Shown one piece after another: positions 39,292 through 46,750 of a stretch of DNA of 64,000 bases. The stretch lies in NCBI GenBank assembly GCA_036271795.1, contig DATAZY010000096.1, positions 1 through 64,000 on the forward strand. Reading direction: 5' to 3'. Numbering within the stretch: position 1 is the stretch's first letter; each line of letters starts with the position of its first letter. The notes under the pieces are model-generated. The model did no database searches, was not told the origin of the DNA, and worked only from the letters and a program-made list of their open reading frames with translations. The DNA is from Galbitalea sp036271795. GTDB lineage: Bacteria; Actinomycetota; Actinomycetes; Actinomycetales; Microbacteriaceae. The position numbers and the translations under genes were made by a program.

Positions 39292-41019
39292 TCAGGCCGG
39301 CACGCCAACGGGCATAGCGAGCAACTCGCCAAGCCACTCAGCAACGCCTGAGACGTTGTTCGGCAAGAAAGGTAGTGCTCCGATCCCGACCTCATCGATC
39401 GAGCGGCGCAAGCCGTAATCACGCGCGCTGAGCGGGTGTTGCCAGGGGAAGAGTGCGGCGCCCGCCACAACAATCGGTGTGCGCGCACCGTCTATGAGCG
39501 GTCGGATCGCATCCCGGTAGCGGTGCAAGGCATTCACCGCGTCGATCGGAGCACCAGGCGATCCAAACTGCGCGACGTACTGGGTCGAAGCATCGAGTCG
39601 GTACTTGGCGTCCAAAGCAATGATCGCCTCCGGCAAACCTGTCAGGCGCACTTTAGCAACGATGTCCGGACGCTGAAGTCCAGTCGGCATTCGGTATTCC
39701 GGGTTGTATGTAAAGGTGACCTGGCCCCCCGGAAAGCGGAGTGTGACTGAACTCCTCGCTCCCTTGACGAGGTTGAATCGAAGCCCGGCACTTGCCGTGG
39801 TCAGGACTCGCGACAGATCGACCTCGGCTCCGGTCACTTCGCGAGCGACCTGAATGACTTTCAGAAAGCACCACACCTCGTAGAGCTCGCTTAGATCCGA
39901 AAGTGAGTACGGCTGCGCTTCGCTCGCGACGCCAAGGGCCGAGCTCAGGGCTGTCAGCACTCGATATGCCTCGCCGTAACCAATCCCCGATTGGAGCTGA
40001 AGCGACGTGAATGACGCTGACACTTCGACCGTCGCTGCTTCCATGACGGGCAACTTGATGAGTTGCTCGAGGGCCCGCACCATGTCGGTGAGTTCGCCCT
40101 GCTCGGCTGTCAGTCGAGTCGGAGCGGAACCACCGCGGCTCTGCGCCCGCGCGACGCGTTCATCCTGCTCGGCGCGAAGGCCAAGCAGTCGGGCGTGAAC
40201 GAATCGAAGCCGGGACCGCAACCAGCGATGCTCGAAGGTATCGAGCGTGTCCGTCGCCCGATCCACGGGAAGTTGGGCATGGACCTTGCCGACCCCGCTG
40301 ATATCGACGAGTTCCCCGACGCCCTCGCCCCGCGTGACGGATCGAACCACCGAAGGGGTGGCTCCACGAATTTGATGCAGCGGCGTCAGCTGCCGCTCAT
40401 AGCGCAAGCTCCGTTGCGGCGATCTATTGACCTGCTGGACGGATCGTTCCAGATCGACGATGAGTTGACGAAGAATAGTGATCCATTCGAGCGGTTCCCC
40501 GACCTTGCTGCGATCAACACTGCCCAGACGATAGGTCCCACGGAAATACTCAAGGGCGAGTACTCGCTTCACGTCAGCGACGTCGTCGACCAGGGCCTCA
40601 TAATCCACGTCATAGTCGAGCTTGGCGGGAAAGACCTCGAGCTCGAGTGAGAGCTCCTGCTCTCCGACTCGGAATCCCCATTTCGACAACCCCACCTGTC
40701 GGCGGTAGACGACGGTCGCCGCAACGATGCCGCTGTCAGCAAGTTCGTCGCTGCGAGCGATCAAGCTCGGGTCTCGCTGGACGATCAAGGGACGTGAGCC
40801 CGCGACCTTGCTCTGCACGACGAACCAATAGACCGACTCCTCGTAAAGGGCAGGAGGGTCATCGCCGCCAATCAGCGTGAAGTCGCCATCTGTCGATTCG
40901 ACGGCTAGATGCGGCTTTCGTGGCAGATGTCCAAGAGCGGCCAGGGTTGAGGGCGGGCCGTCCCGCCCCTGGATATCGACCGTGACGTACTGTGTCTCGA
41001 TACTGAGCAGAGTCGGCAC
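39292..41019 (-). CDS. DUF2357/PD-(D/E)XK nuclease, LlaJI.R2/McrC-like
   Basis: A 575-residue protein. The N-terminal half is a DUF2357-like domain (LYEESVYWFVVQSKVAG; LDTFEHRWLRSRLRFVHARL), followed by YEVWCFLKVIQVAREV and a C-terminal nuclease core RPDIVAKV...IIALDAKYRLD, the PD...DxK pattern of the PDDEXK_7 type. Such proteins are the nuclease partners of McrB-like GTPases in LlaJI and related restriction systems. It lies 4 bp after the McrB-like gene and ends the minus-strand restriction operon. Confidence 0.82.
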   Translation of the reverse strand: MPTLLSIETQYVTVDIQGRDGPPSTLAALGHLPRKPHLAVESTDGDFTLIGGDDPPALYEESVYWFVVQSKVAGSRPLIVQRDPSLIARSDELADSGIVAATVVYRRQVGLSKWGFRVGEQELSLELEVFPAKLDYDVDYEALVDDVADVKRVLALEYFRGTYRLGSVDRSKVGEPLEWITILRQLIVDLERSVQQVNRSPQRSLRYERQLTPLHQIRGATPSVVRSVTRGEGVGELVDISGVGKVHAQLPVDRATDTLDTFEHRWLRSRLRFVHARLLGLRAEQDERVARAQSRGGSAPTRLTAEQGELTDMVRALEQLIKLPVMEAATVEVSASFTSLQLQSGIGYGEAYRVLTALSSALGVASEAQPYSLSDLSELYEVWCFLKVIQVAREVTGAEVDLSRVLTTASAGLRFNLVKGARSSVTLRFPGGQVTFTYNPEYRMPTGLQRPDIVAKVRLTGLPEAIIALDAKYRLDASTQYVAQFGSPGAPIDAVNALHRYRDAIRPLIDGARTPIVVAGAALFPWQHPLSARDYGLRRSIDEVGIGALPFLPNNVSGVAEWLGELLAMPVGVPA

Positions 41020-41023
41020 CGGA

Positions 41024-42223
41024 TCACAACCAGTAGTTGGTGAAGCCCGTTTCGATGAGCCGGCGACGCATCATGTCGAGGCGCTGGCCCGAGACAGGGA
41101 ACGAAGGTGCGTCGCCGCTAGCAGGCTGTGCCCAGTTCGCAAGCTGGTCAAGCAACCTTCCAATGGCGACGCCTGACCCCTGAATTCGGGGAAGCACCTT
41201 CATGGAAATCGCGAGGTCCAGTGCGCCGATCTGTCCGCCATCTGCAGTTTGAAAGGCCTCCGGCGCGGACTGCGCTGCCAGACAGAACAACGCGATCTCG
41301 TCCCGCACTCGGTAGCCAAACTGCAACTGGCACTCCGTGAGCACTTGATTCACTTCGTCCAGAGTCGAAATGACCTGGGCAACTAGGGGCGAGTGACGGT
41401 CGGGATGGCGCGCCAGCGTGACGGCTGCACGTTCCCAATGGTCCGCTCCCCACGCCAGCGGAGTGGCTGCACTGGCGTCGTCGCCGTCACCGATTTGGCT
41501 AAGGTCGACGTCGGAAAACTCGATGACGAAGGCGCGGTCCAACACCTTGCGTGAGAACCCGAAGGTCGTCTCGTCCATATTCACAGAGCCGATGAGCGCC
41601 AGGTTGGCGGGCAGACTTACGTCGGCCCATGCAGCACCTGTCGAGGTTTCCCCGGAAGCGTCTGGCCGCAGCGCCTGGCCGGTCTCATCGGCCGCCAACG
41701 CGCCCGTTTCCTCGATCCGGCTGAGTACTTCAGCCAGGTAGTACTCGGGCCGGGCGATGTTCATCTCGTCGAGCAGGAAGAAGAACTGCTTATCCGGCTC
41801 TGCCTGGGCGTCCGCCGCCGCGCGCAACAGATGGCCCGGCCGGAACTTCCCGTCAAGACCTTCGTAGCCGAGCAGATCCGAACTGTCGTGCCAGTCCGGT
41901 CGCACGGGGACGATCCGAATCGCCGCGCCTGTTGCATCCGCGATCAACTTGGGAAGTGCGCTCTTGCCTGTGCCTGAAACCCCCGCCAGGATAACGAACG
42001 GCTTGGTACGCGCCGCCGTAATGTATGCCGCGACTTGCCACGGCTCGAAGCTGAAGCCGCGAGCAGCGATGTAGTCCAGAATCGCGGTGAAGTCATCGTC
42101 GCTCACTGACGTCATTGAGCCTGCGGACGCGGTGCTCGCAGTTCCCACCGGCGCGGCCGCCCGCGGAGGGGCGGGCAGGTAGTCGTGGGGGTCGGGCTTG
42201 TTAGCGGAGAGCGGGAGTGCCAT
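41024..42223 (-). CDS. mcrB: McrB-like AAA+ GTPase, restriction motor subunit
   Basis: A 399-residue AAA+ protein of the McrB family. Walker A is AGVSGTGKSAL (80-90), PVRPDWHDSSDLLGY follows, Walker B is FFFLLDEMNIARPE (147-160), and the McrB signature NMDETTFGFSRKVLDRA is at 215-231. McrB proteins bind GTP, form hexamers and drive a nuclease subunit. The first 40 residues are low-complexity and there is no obvious N-terminal DNA-recognition domain; the separate 211-residue protein encoded just upstream (17 bp) may supply it. Partner nuclease is the DUF2357 protein downstream. Confidence 0.87.
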   Translation of the reverse strand: MALPLSANKPDPHDYLPAPPRAAAPVGTASTASAGSMTSVSDDDFTAILDYIAARGFSFEPWQVAAYITAARTKPFVILAGVSGTGKSALPKLIADATGAAIRIVPVRPDWHDSSDLLGYEGLDGKFRPGHLLRAAADAQAEPDKQFFFLLDEMNIARPEYYLAEVLSRIEETGALAADETGQALRPDASGETSTGAAWADVSLPANLALIGSVNMDETTFGFSRKVLDRAFVIEFSDVDLSQIGDGDDASAATPLAWGADHWERAAVTLARHPDRHSPLVAQVISTLDEVNQVLTECQLQFGYRVRDEIALFCLAAQSAPEAFQTADGGQIGALDLAISMKVLPRIQGSGVAIGRLLDQLANWAQPASGDAPSFPVSGQRLDMMRRRLIETGFTNYWL

Positions 42224-42240
42224 TCGAGTCGCCCTTCGCC

Positions 42241-42876
42241 CTAAGTCACATCGAGCGTGAGATCACGCGAATCGAAAAGGGCACCGATCTCGGTGGGCGT
42301 GAGTCCCACTTCGGACACGACGGTGTCGATCAACCTCTGCGGGTCAGCGTTCTCATCAATACCAAGCACCTCAAGGTCACGGTCGCGCAGCCACCAAAGG
42401 GCAAGGTCGATCAGGCGGGGCAATTTGGTGGTGTCGCCTGCCGACTCGGCGATCAGAAAGTGGCGCTCAAGGTCCGCGGCCGAGATCTCCGCAAATGCGA
42501 ACTCTTTCGGGTTCGATGTTCCTCGGACGTACACGACGGGCGTCGGATCGAGTGCGCTCTGCCATCCACCCCACGTGTTGTCTGGGCCGTTGGAGGCGTA
42601 CTTGATGCCGCGGAATCCACCGGTCTTGACGAGGGTGGACTCGAACGGATTGAAGTACTTCGTCAGGTTGTCGTCGAGGCCAGACAGCGTCCATTGTGAG
42701 AGCGCGTCTTGGTACGGCGACGATCGAGTGCCGCTTATGACCTGAGCAGTTGGACCTCCGGAAAGGACCAAAGCGCGCTTGAACACCAAGTAGTCCGTCA
42801 AGCGTGGCATCGCTCGGGAGGTCGAAAGATTTCGCTGAGCAGTCTTAACGAGCGTGGAAGGCAGATACAACGGCAC
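42241..42876 (-). CDS. Unknown protein between methyltransferase and McrB-like genes
   Basis: A 211-residue protein without a family I recognise. It begins MPLYLPSTLVKTAQRNL and contains GGFRGIKYASNGPDNTWGGW and WWLRDRDLEVLGID. The start codon directly adjoins the methyltransferase stop and the gene precedes the McrB-like gene by 17 bp, so the four genes (methyltransferase, this protein, McrB-like, DUF2357) are one operon. Because the McrB-like protein has only a short N-terminal region, this protein may carry the sequence-recognition role that LlaJI.R1 or McrB hold in one chain. That is inference from context. Confidence 0.75.
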   Translation of the reverse strand: MPLYLPSTLVKTAQRNLSTSRAMPRLTDYLVFKRALVLSGGPTAQVISGTRSSPYQDALSQWTLSGLDDNLTKYFNPFESTLVKTGGFRGIKYASNGPDNTWGGWQSALDPTPVVYVRGTSNPKEFAFAEISAADLERHFLIAESAGDTTKLPRLIDLALWWLRDRDLEVLGIDENADPQRLIDTVVSEVGLTPTEIGALFDSRDLTLDVT

Positions 42877-43884
42877 TTACGCCTCCTCTTCGTCGCGCTC
42901 CTTTATTGCCTTTAGCCTATCGGCGGCGATGTCGCAGTATTCAGCGCTGATGTCAATGCCCACCGAACGGAAGCCATGCCTGCGGGCAAATGCCATCGTT
43001 GTTCCGGATCCATTGAATGGATCGAGCACCACTCCGCCTGGTGGAGTTGTTGACGACACCGGGATCCGAACGAGGTCCTCGGAGAAAGTCGCCTTGTGGA
43101 ACGAGCGTCCGCGAGCAGGACTCGTGAACCAAGTGTCGAGTGGAGGAAGCATCCGGCCCGACGTCATCTTCCGGCCGACTGGATGACGGTCGTAGTAGTA
43201 CCAGCGGTTCTTCGTCAGATGAAAGACGTACTCGTGCGACACAGACGAACGGTCACGAACCTGGTCCGGAATCGGATTGGGCTTAACCCAGACATTGTCG
43301 TTACGCACCAACCAATCGTCGTCCTGGAGCGCGATGGCGAGGCGGTGGGGAATCAGAAGCAACTGTTTCGGTCGCGCCCAGTGACCGTCGCCCGGACGGT
43401 CCTGCGGACGAATGCCGAATCGTCGCGCGCCCTGTTTGGACTCGCCGCTCTTGTGAGCGCCTTTGCCACTCCAGTACGTGTCACCCAGGTTGACCCAGAG
43501 GGAGCCGGTCTCCTTAAGCACCTGCTTACAGAGGGCGAACACCTCGACCAGGTTGTCGACGAACTGCTGCGGATGATCCTCGAGGCCCAGCTGACCGGGG
43601 TTTCCATAGTCCCGCTGGCCGTAATACGGCGGAGAGGTCACGATCGAATCAACCTGGATCCCTGCGTCGATCATGCGCTGGAGTTCAGTGAGGACATCAC
43701 CTTTCAGAATGAGGGATCGATCGTCCACGTAGTGGGCCGCGCCGTGGAGAGGTCCTTCTGTGAAGAACGTCTGCGGCGTAGCTACAGGGTTGAGGGCGAG
43801 GTTGGCTGCGGTCGGCTTCAGCTTGCCCCCAAAGACGGAGGCGCTGCTGGGGGGCACCGGGAAGAGCTTGGCGGGGTTCGACAT
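42877..43884 (-). CDS. DNA methyltransferase, beta-class, SPPY type
   Basis: A 335-residue site-specific DNA methyltransferase. Motif IV is IVTSPPYYGQRDYG (residues 81-94) and lies before the AdoMet site DPFNGSGTTMAFARRHGFRSVGID (288-311), the beta-class order. SPPY is most usual in N4-cytosine enzymes, DPPY in N6-adenine ones, so m4C is the likelier product. ATG 43884 is chosen because similarity and composition change upstream; the frame stays open to 44457 but that part is out-of-frame with a small zinc-ribbon gene. It heads the restriction operon and should protect host DNA from the McrB/DUF2357 nuclease. Confidence 0.85.
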   Translation of the reverse strand: MSNPAKLFPVPPSSASVFGGKLKPTAANLALNPVATPQTFFTEGPLHGAAHYVDDRSLILKGDVLTELQRMIDAGIQVDSIVTSPPYYGQRDYGNPGQLGLEDHPQQFVDNLVEVFALCKQVLKETGSLWVNLGDTYWSGKGAHKSGESKQGARRFGIRPQDRPGDGHWARPKQLLLIPHRLAIALQDDDWLVRNDNVWVKPNPIPDQVRDRSSVSHEYVFHLTKNRWYYYDRHPVGRKMTSGRMLPPLDTWFTSPARGRSFHKATFSEDLVRIPVSSTTPPGGVVLDPFNGSGTTMAFARRHGFRSVGIDISAEYCDIAADRLKAIKERDEEEA

Positions 43885-44003
43885 CAGTACACAGTTTCTC
43901 TCGTGAGCGCTCGTTTGCTGGACAGGCGCACGGGAGCGCCCCGCTGAGGCTTCTGGCAAAACTTGGGAGTCGCCGACGGCGTCGACGGTACCGTCCGTCC
44001 TCA

Positions 44004-44123
44004 CTAGAGCCGCACAAGCCCACATTCCGTGCAGAGCCAGTGGGCGGTTCGCCCGTCGCCCGCAGGGTCCATCGGAAGCAGGCACGGCTCGCAGTTTGGC
44101 GCCCCCAGCCCGTCGTCTTCCAC
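44004..44123 (-). CDS. Tiny zinc-ribbon-like protein
   Basis: A 39-residue frame from GTG 44123, reading NCEPCLLPM in its first half and WLCTECGLVRL at the end: two CxxC pairs separated by about 24 residues, as in a small zinc ribbon. An in-frame stop lies four codons before the start. No good ribosome-binding site is visible. It sits between another small gene and the methyltransferase on the same strand. Small zinc-ribbon genes of this look are common in actinobacterial mobile elements. Confidence 0.4.
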   Translation of the reverse strand: MEDDGLGAPNCEPCLLPMDPAGDGRTAHWLCTECGLVRL

Positions 44124-44198
44124 GAGCTGAAGCTACTCGGAATGTGAACGCCACCGACCTAAGTTGTCCACACAGTCGCGCCATCGCTAAACGAGGAC

Positions 44199-44393
44199 TT
44201 AGATTCGACGAACCCGCACCGCGTGCCGCATCCCGGCGACCTGCATCTTGCCCTTCGAGATCTCGACCTTCGGGCGATAGGCGTAGTGGTACTCGTACCG
44301 ATACTCGTCCTGGCGCCAGACCGATCCATCGGTCAGCTGCACGATGGTGTCCCCGGACCAACCAGTCCACGCGCCGTCGATGTAAAGAGTCAT
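44199..44393 (-). CDS. Conserved small protein (IDGxWxGW...YxYxYxYRP)
   Basis: A 64-residue protein starting at ATG 44393 with GAGGTG five bases upstream. The sequence IDGAWTGWSGDTIVQLTDG, then WRQDEYRYEYHYAYRPKVEI and a basic C-terminus, matches a small conserved protein type I have seen in many bacteria near mobile and phage genes; it looks like a beta-rich fold. No function is known to me. It could be the first gene of the restriction operon. Confidence 0.65.
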   Translation of the reverse strand: MTLYIDGAWTGWSGDTIVQLTDGSVWRQDEYRYEYHYAYRPKVEISKGKMQVAGMRHAVRVRRI

Positions 44394-44492
44394 AGTCACC
44401 TCGCGATCCGCCTTTAGTTTCCAGCTTGATCGCCAAGCTACCGTCGACAACTGACAATCAGAATGTCGGCGGGCGTCCGCACACTATCTGCC

Positions 44493-44666
44493 ATGACGAA
44501 ATGCCAGAAGGTGAGCTACCGCGATCGAATCGCGGCCCTTCTCGCGCTTTCAAAGGTCCAGCATCAGGACAAGTCATACCGGGCGAAGGTCGAGTCGCTC
44601 GCCTACTACTGCGCCGACTGTAAGGGCTGGCACCTGACGTCAAAGAGACGCTGGCGCGCCGCCTGA
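44493..44666 (+). CDS. Small basic zinc-binding-like protein
   Basis: A 57-residue protein from ATG 44493. The N-terminal half is helical (SYRDRIAALLALSKVQHQDK), the C-terminal half has YYCADCKGWHLTSKRRW, a half zinc-ribbon with a histidine, typical of phage and plasmid small proteins that bind nucleic acid. It starts the plus-strand run of uncharacterised genes and is followed 30 bp later by the next one. Role unknown. Confidence 0.55.
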   Translation: MTKCQKVSYRDRIAALLALSKVQHQDKSYRAKVESLAYYCADCKGWHLTSKRRWRAA

Positions 44667-44696
44667 AATGTCCTTGGGCGCTGCGACCATGAGGGC

Positions 44697-45443
44697 ATGA
44701 CACAGCTCGCGTACGTGGTCCGAGAAGATTGGGCTCAGCACGGAACGACGATGGTGCCGCAGAGCGCCGTGATCCGCGAATGGCTCGGCGAGCCGCCCTA
44801 CCTCTTCGCGGTGAAGGACATTCGAGACTTCTCGCCAAATAGTCGCCGCGACGCTGACTTCGAGACCGGGAAGTTCATCGCTCCAGATTCTGCGAGCCGC
44901 AAGGTCCTCGCGATCCAGCAGTTGGGAAGGCTCGATGGGGCAGATCGAACGGTGACGAGCGCCGTGGTGGTGCTTCATCCGTTTGAAGATGCTGACCTCG
45001 AGGCCTTAGCCCGCGCGGTGAATGGCGGATCTCTTGAGCGCGTCTTCGTCATGATCTGGTCGCCTCGGGACATCGTGCGGACCTGGCTCGACGGACTCGG
45101 AGCTACCAATTTGCACACGAGCGCGACCCTCCCGGCGCCAGACCCAGTGATGGTCGAGGCCGGCAAGTCGATGGTCAATGAGGAGTACAACGGTCTCGGT
45201 TCGGGCAACGGGAAGGACGCGGTGGTGCAGCTCGTGCGAGCCTTCACTGCGGCCGGCTATCCGCTTGAGGTCGACGCGTGGCTACGCGCCTATTTTGCGG
45301 CAGGCGGCTCCTTCCGGCACGCCAAAGAGGTCGAGAAGCTCGTTACTGAGATGAAGAAGGGCGTGAAGCACCGAGTGAAGGACCGCTACCGCGCGAGCAT
45401 CGTCGAGATCCTTCGCGATCGAGTCACGGCGCCCGCGAAGTAG
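44697..45443 (+). CDS. Uncharacterised protein
   Basis: A 248-residue soluble protein that I do not recognise. It contains a Rossmann-like stretch (VVVLHPFEDADLEALARAVNGGSLERVFVMIWS) and a C-terminal positively charged helical region (KEVEKLVTEMKKGVKHRVKDRY), perhaps for nucleic-acid binding. ATG 44697 lies in GGGCATGACAC with a weak purine stretch. It is 12 bp from the following zinc-ribbon gene, in a four-gene run (44493-46702). Confidence 0.65.
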   Translation: MTQLAYVVREDWAQHGTTMVPQSAVIREWLGEPPYLFAVKDIRDFSPNSRRDADFETGKFIAPDSASRKVLAIQQLGRLDGADRTVTSAVVVLHPFEDADLEALARAVNGGSLERVFVMIWSPRDIVRTWLDGLGATNLHTSATLPAPDPVMVEAGKSMVNEEYNGLGSGNGKDAVVQLVRAFTAAGYPLEVDAWLRAYFAAGGSFRHAKEVEKLVTEMKKGVKHRVKDRYRASIVEILRDRVTAPAK

Positions 45444-45455
45444 TCAGCCCCGTCG

Positions 45456-46175
45456 ATGGCACTGACCGAGGCTGAGAAGGAAGCTCGAGCCGAGAAGCGC
45501 AGAATCGCTGCCGCGCAGCGTGCTGAGGATGATGCGCTCCGTCACGAAGCCCGCCGACGCGTGTGGCACGAGAAAGGCATGTACCTGACCCGCGAACAAG
45601 CGGCGGCCGGGGAACCGTGCCGAGGATGCGGACTCCCGGTGATCGACAACCTCGGCAGTTGGCCACCTCTCAGGCAGCTCAACGAGAAGCAGCGGCTAGA
45701 GCGCGAAGTCGCCGACGCCGCCTTCACCGAACGCCATCGCGATTGCCACGCACACCGTTGGAGCATGGAGGGATCGAGGGCAACGCACTGTGGCCTGTGC
45801 TGCCCGCCACTCCCCCTGTCTGCCAGTCAGATGGAGAACATCTCGCGGATATTGAAGGGCGTGACCCGGCGTGAGGAAGAACTCGACGTCTGGGCGCTGT
45901 CGTTGACCTGTGGCCACCGAGTCGAGCGGGAAGTGCATCACACAAATCGCTACTTGGCCGGCTCGACTGCTCACTGCGCTGACTGCGGGGTGACCCGCGG
46001 GATTGTGACTTCGGAACGCATCGTCGAGGCCGCCGACCGCCAGGCTGAGGCGAAACGAAAGCGCGAGACCGAAGTACGTCACGCTGAGAAGGATGTTGCC
46101 AAGGCCGAGGCAGCTGTGGCCGAGGCGAAGCGGAAGCTGGCCGCGATCCAGCAAGGTGCCAGAGTAGAGAAGTGA
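45456..46175 (+). CDS. Zinc-ribbon and coiled-coil protein, unknown function
   Basis: A 239-residue protein. Charged N-terminal helix (TEAEKEARAEKRRIAAAQRAEDDALRHEARRR), then cysteine pairs CRGCG, HCGLCC, LTCGHRV and HCADCG, suggesting two zinc ribbons, and a C-terminal coiled coil (ADRQAEAKRKRETEVRHAEKDVAKAEAAVAEAKRK). Coiled coil plus ribbons suggests a structural DNA- or RNA-binding protein. It overlaps the next gene by 4 bp (GTGA), so the two are translated together. Confidence 0.65.
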   Translation: MALTEAEKEARAEKRRIAAAQRAEDDALRHEARRRVWHEKGMYLTREQAAAGEPCRGCGLPVIDNLGSWPPLRQLNEKQRLEREVADAAFTERHRDCHAHRWSMEGSRATHCGLCCPPLPLSASQMENISRILKGVTRREEELDVWALSLTCGHRVEREVHHTNRYLAGSTAHCADCGVTRGIVTSERIVEAADRQAEAKRKRETEVRHAEKDVAKAEAAVAEAKRKLAAIQQGARVEK

Positions 46176-46702
46176 GTGAGGATCCCTGGTACGCCGAGCG
46201 TCGTGCCCGCTGGAGGCCCGATGAGGTCCGCCTGCTCCTGATTGCCGAGAGCGCTCCGGACGATGGTGGCGACGAAGCCAACCGGCGCTTCTTCTACGAC
46301 GACAACCTGACCGGCCGCGACGGCTTGTTCCGCCAGGTAGTCCACGTCCTCTTTGACAATCCCGAACTCAAGAGCGGGCCGGTAGCGAAAGCCCCATGGC
46401 TCGCGAAGCTTCGTGATCGTGGCGTCTACCTCATCGACCTCGCCTCGGTCCCGGTCAATTACCACTCACGTTCAGAACGAGCCGCGGCACTGCAACAGGA
46501 CATTGACGCGACAGTCGGCCTCGCTGGCGAGCTCGCGCCTGACGGCATCGTGCTCGTGAAGCGGAACGTCTTCGACCTCTTGAACGAACCGCTTCGCGCG
46601 GCCGGCCTTCGAGTCCTCCATGACAAGTTCATTCCGTTCCCGGCGAGCGGGCAGCAACCGCTCTTCCGTGAACGATTCATGGCTGCGTGCCGACGCCTCT
46701 GA
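46172..46702 (+). CDS. Uracil-DNA-glycosylase-fold-like protein
   Basis: A 176-residue protein starting at GTG 46172. RLLLIAESAPDDGG near the start, FFYDDNLTGRDGLFRQV, GVYLIDLASVPVN and the late FIPFPASGQQPLFRERF resemble proteins of the uracil-DNA-glycosylase superfamily that lack known base-excision activity (a water-activating loop after the first strand, a later basic loop). The assignment is a fold-level impression only. It is translationally coupled to the zinc-ribbon/coiled-coil gene, so the two products may act on the same DNA. Confidence 0.45.
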   Translation: MSEDPWYAERRARWRPDEVRLLLIAESAPDDGGDEANRRFFYDDNLTGRDGLFRQVVHVLFDNPELKSGPVAKAPWLAKLRDRGVYLIDLASVPVNYHSRSERAAALQQDIDATVGLAGELAPDGIVLVKRNVFDLLNEPLRAAGLRVLHDKFIPFPASGQQPLFRERFMAACRRL

Positions 46703-46750
46703 CCCCAAGGAAGGCAAGAGGCCAGCGCCGCCTACGGCAAGTAACGGGGG

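Noticed and set aside
43885..44457. A long N-terminal extension of the DNA methyltransferase
   Set aside because: Its composition is low-complexity and Arg-rich, it does not resemble methyltransferases, and better small genes lie on the same strand in other frames.
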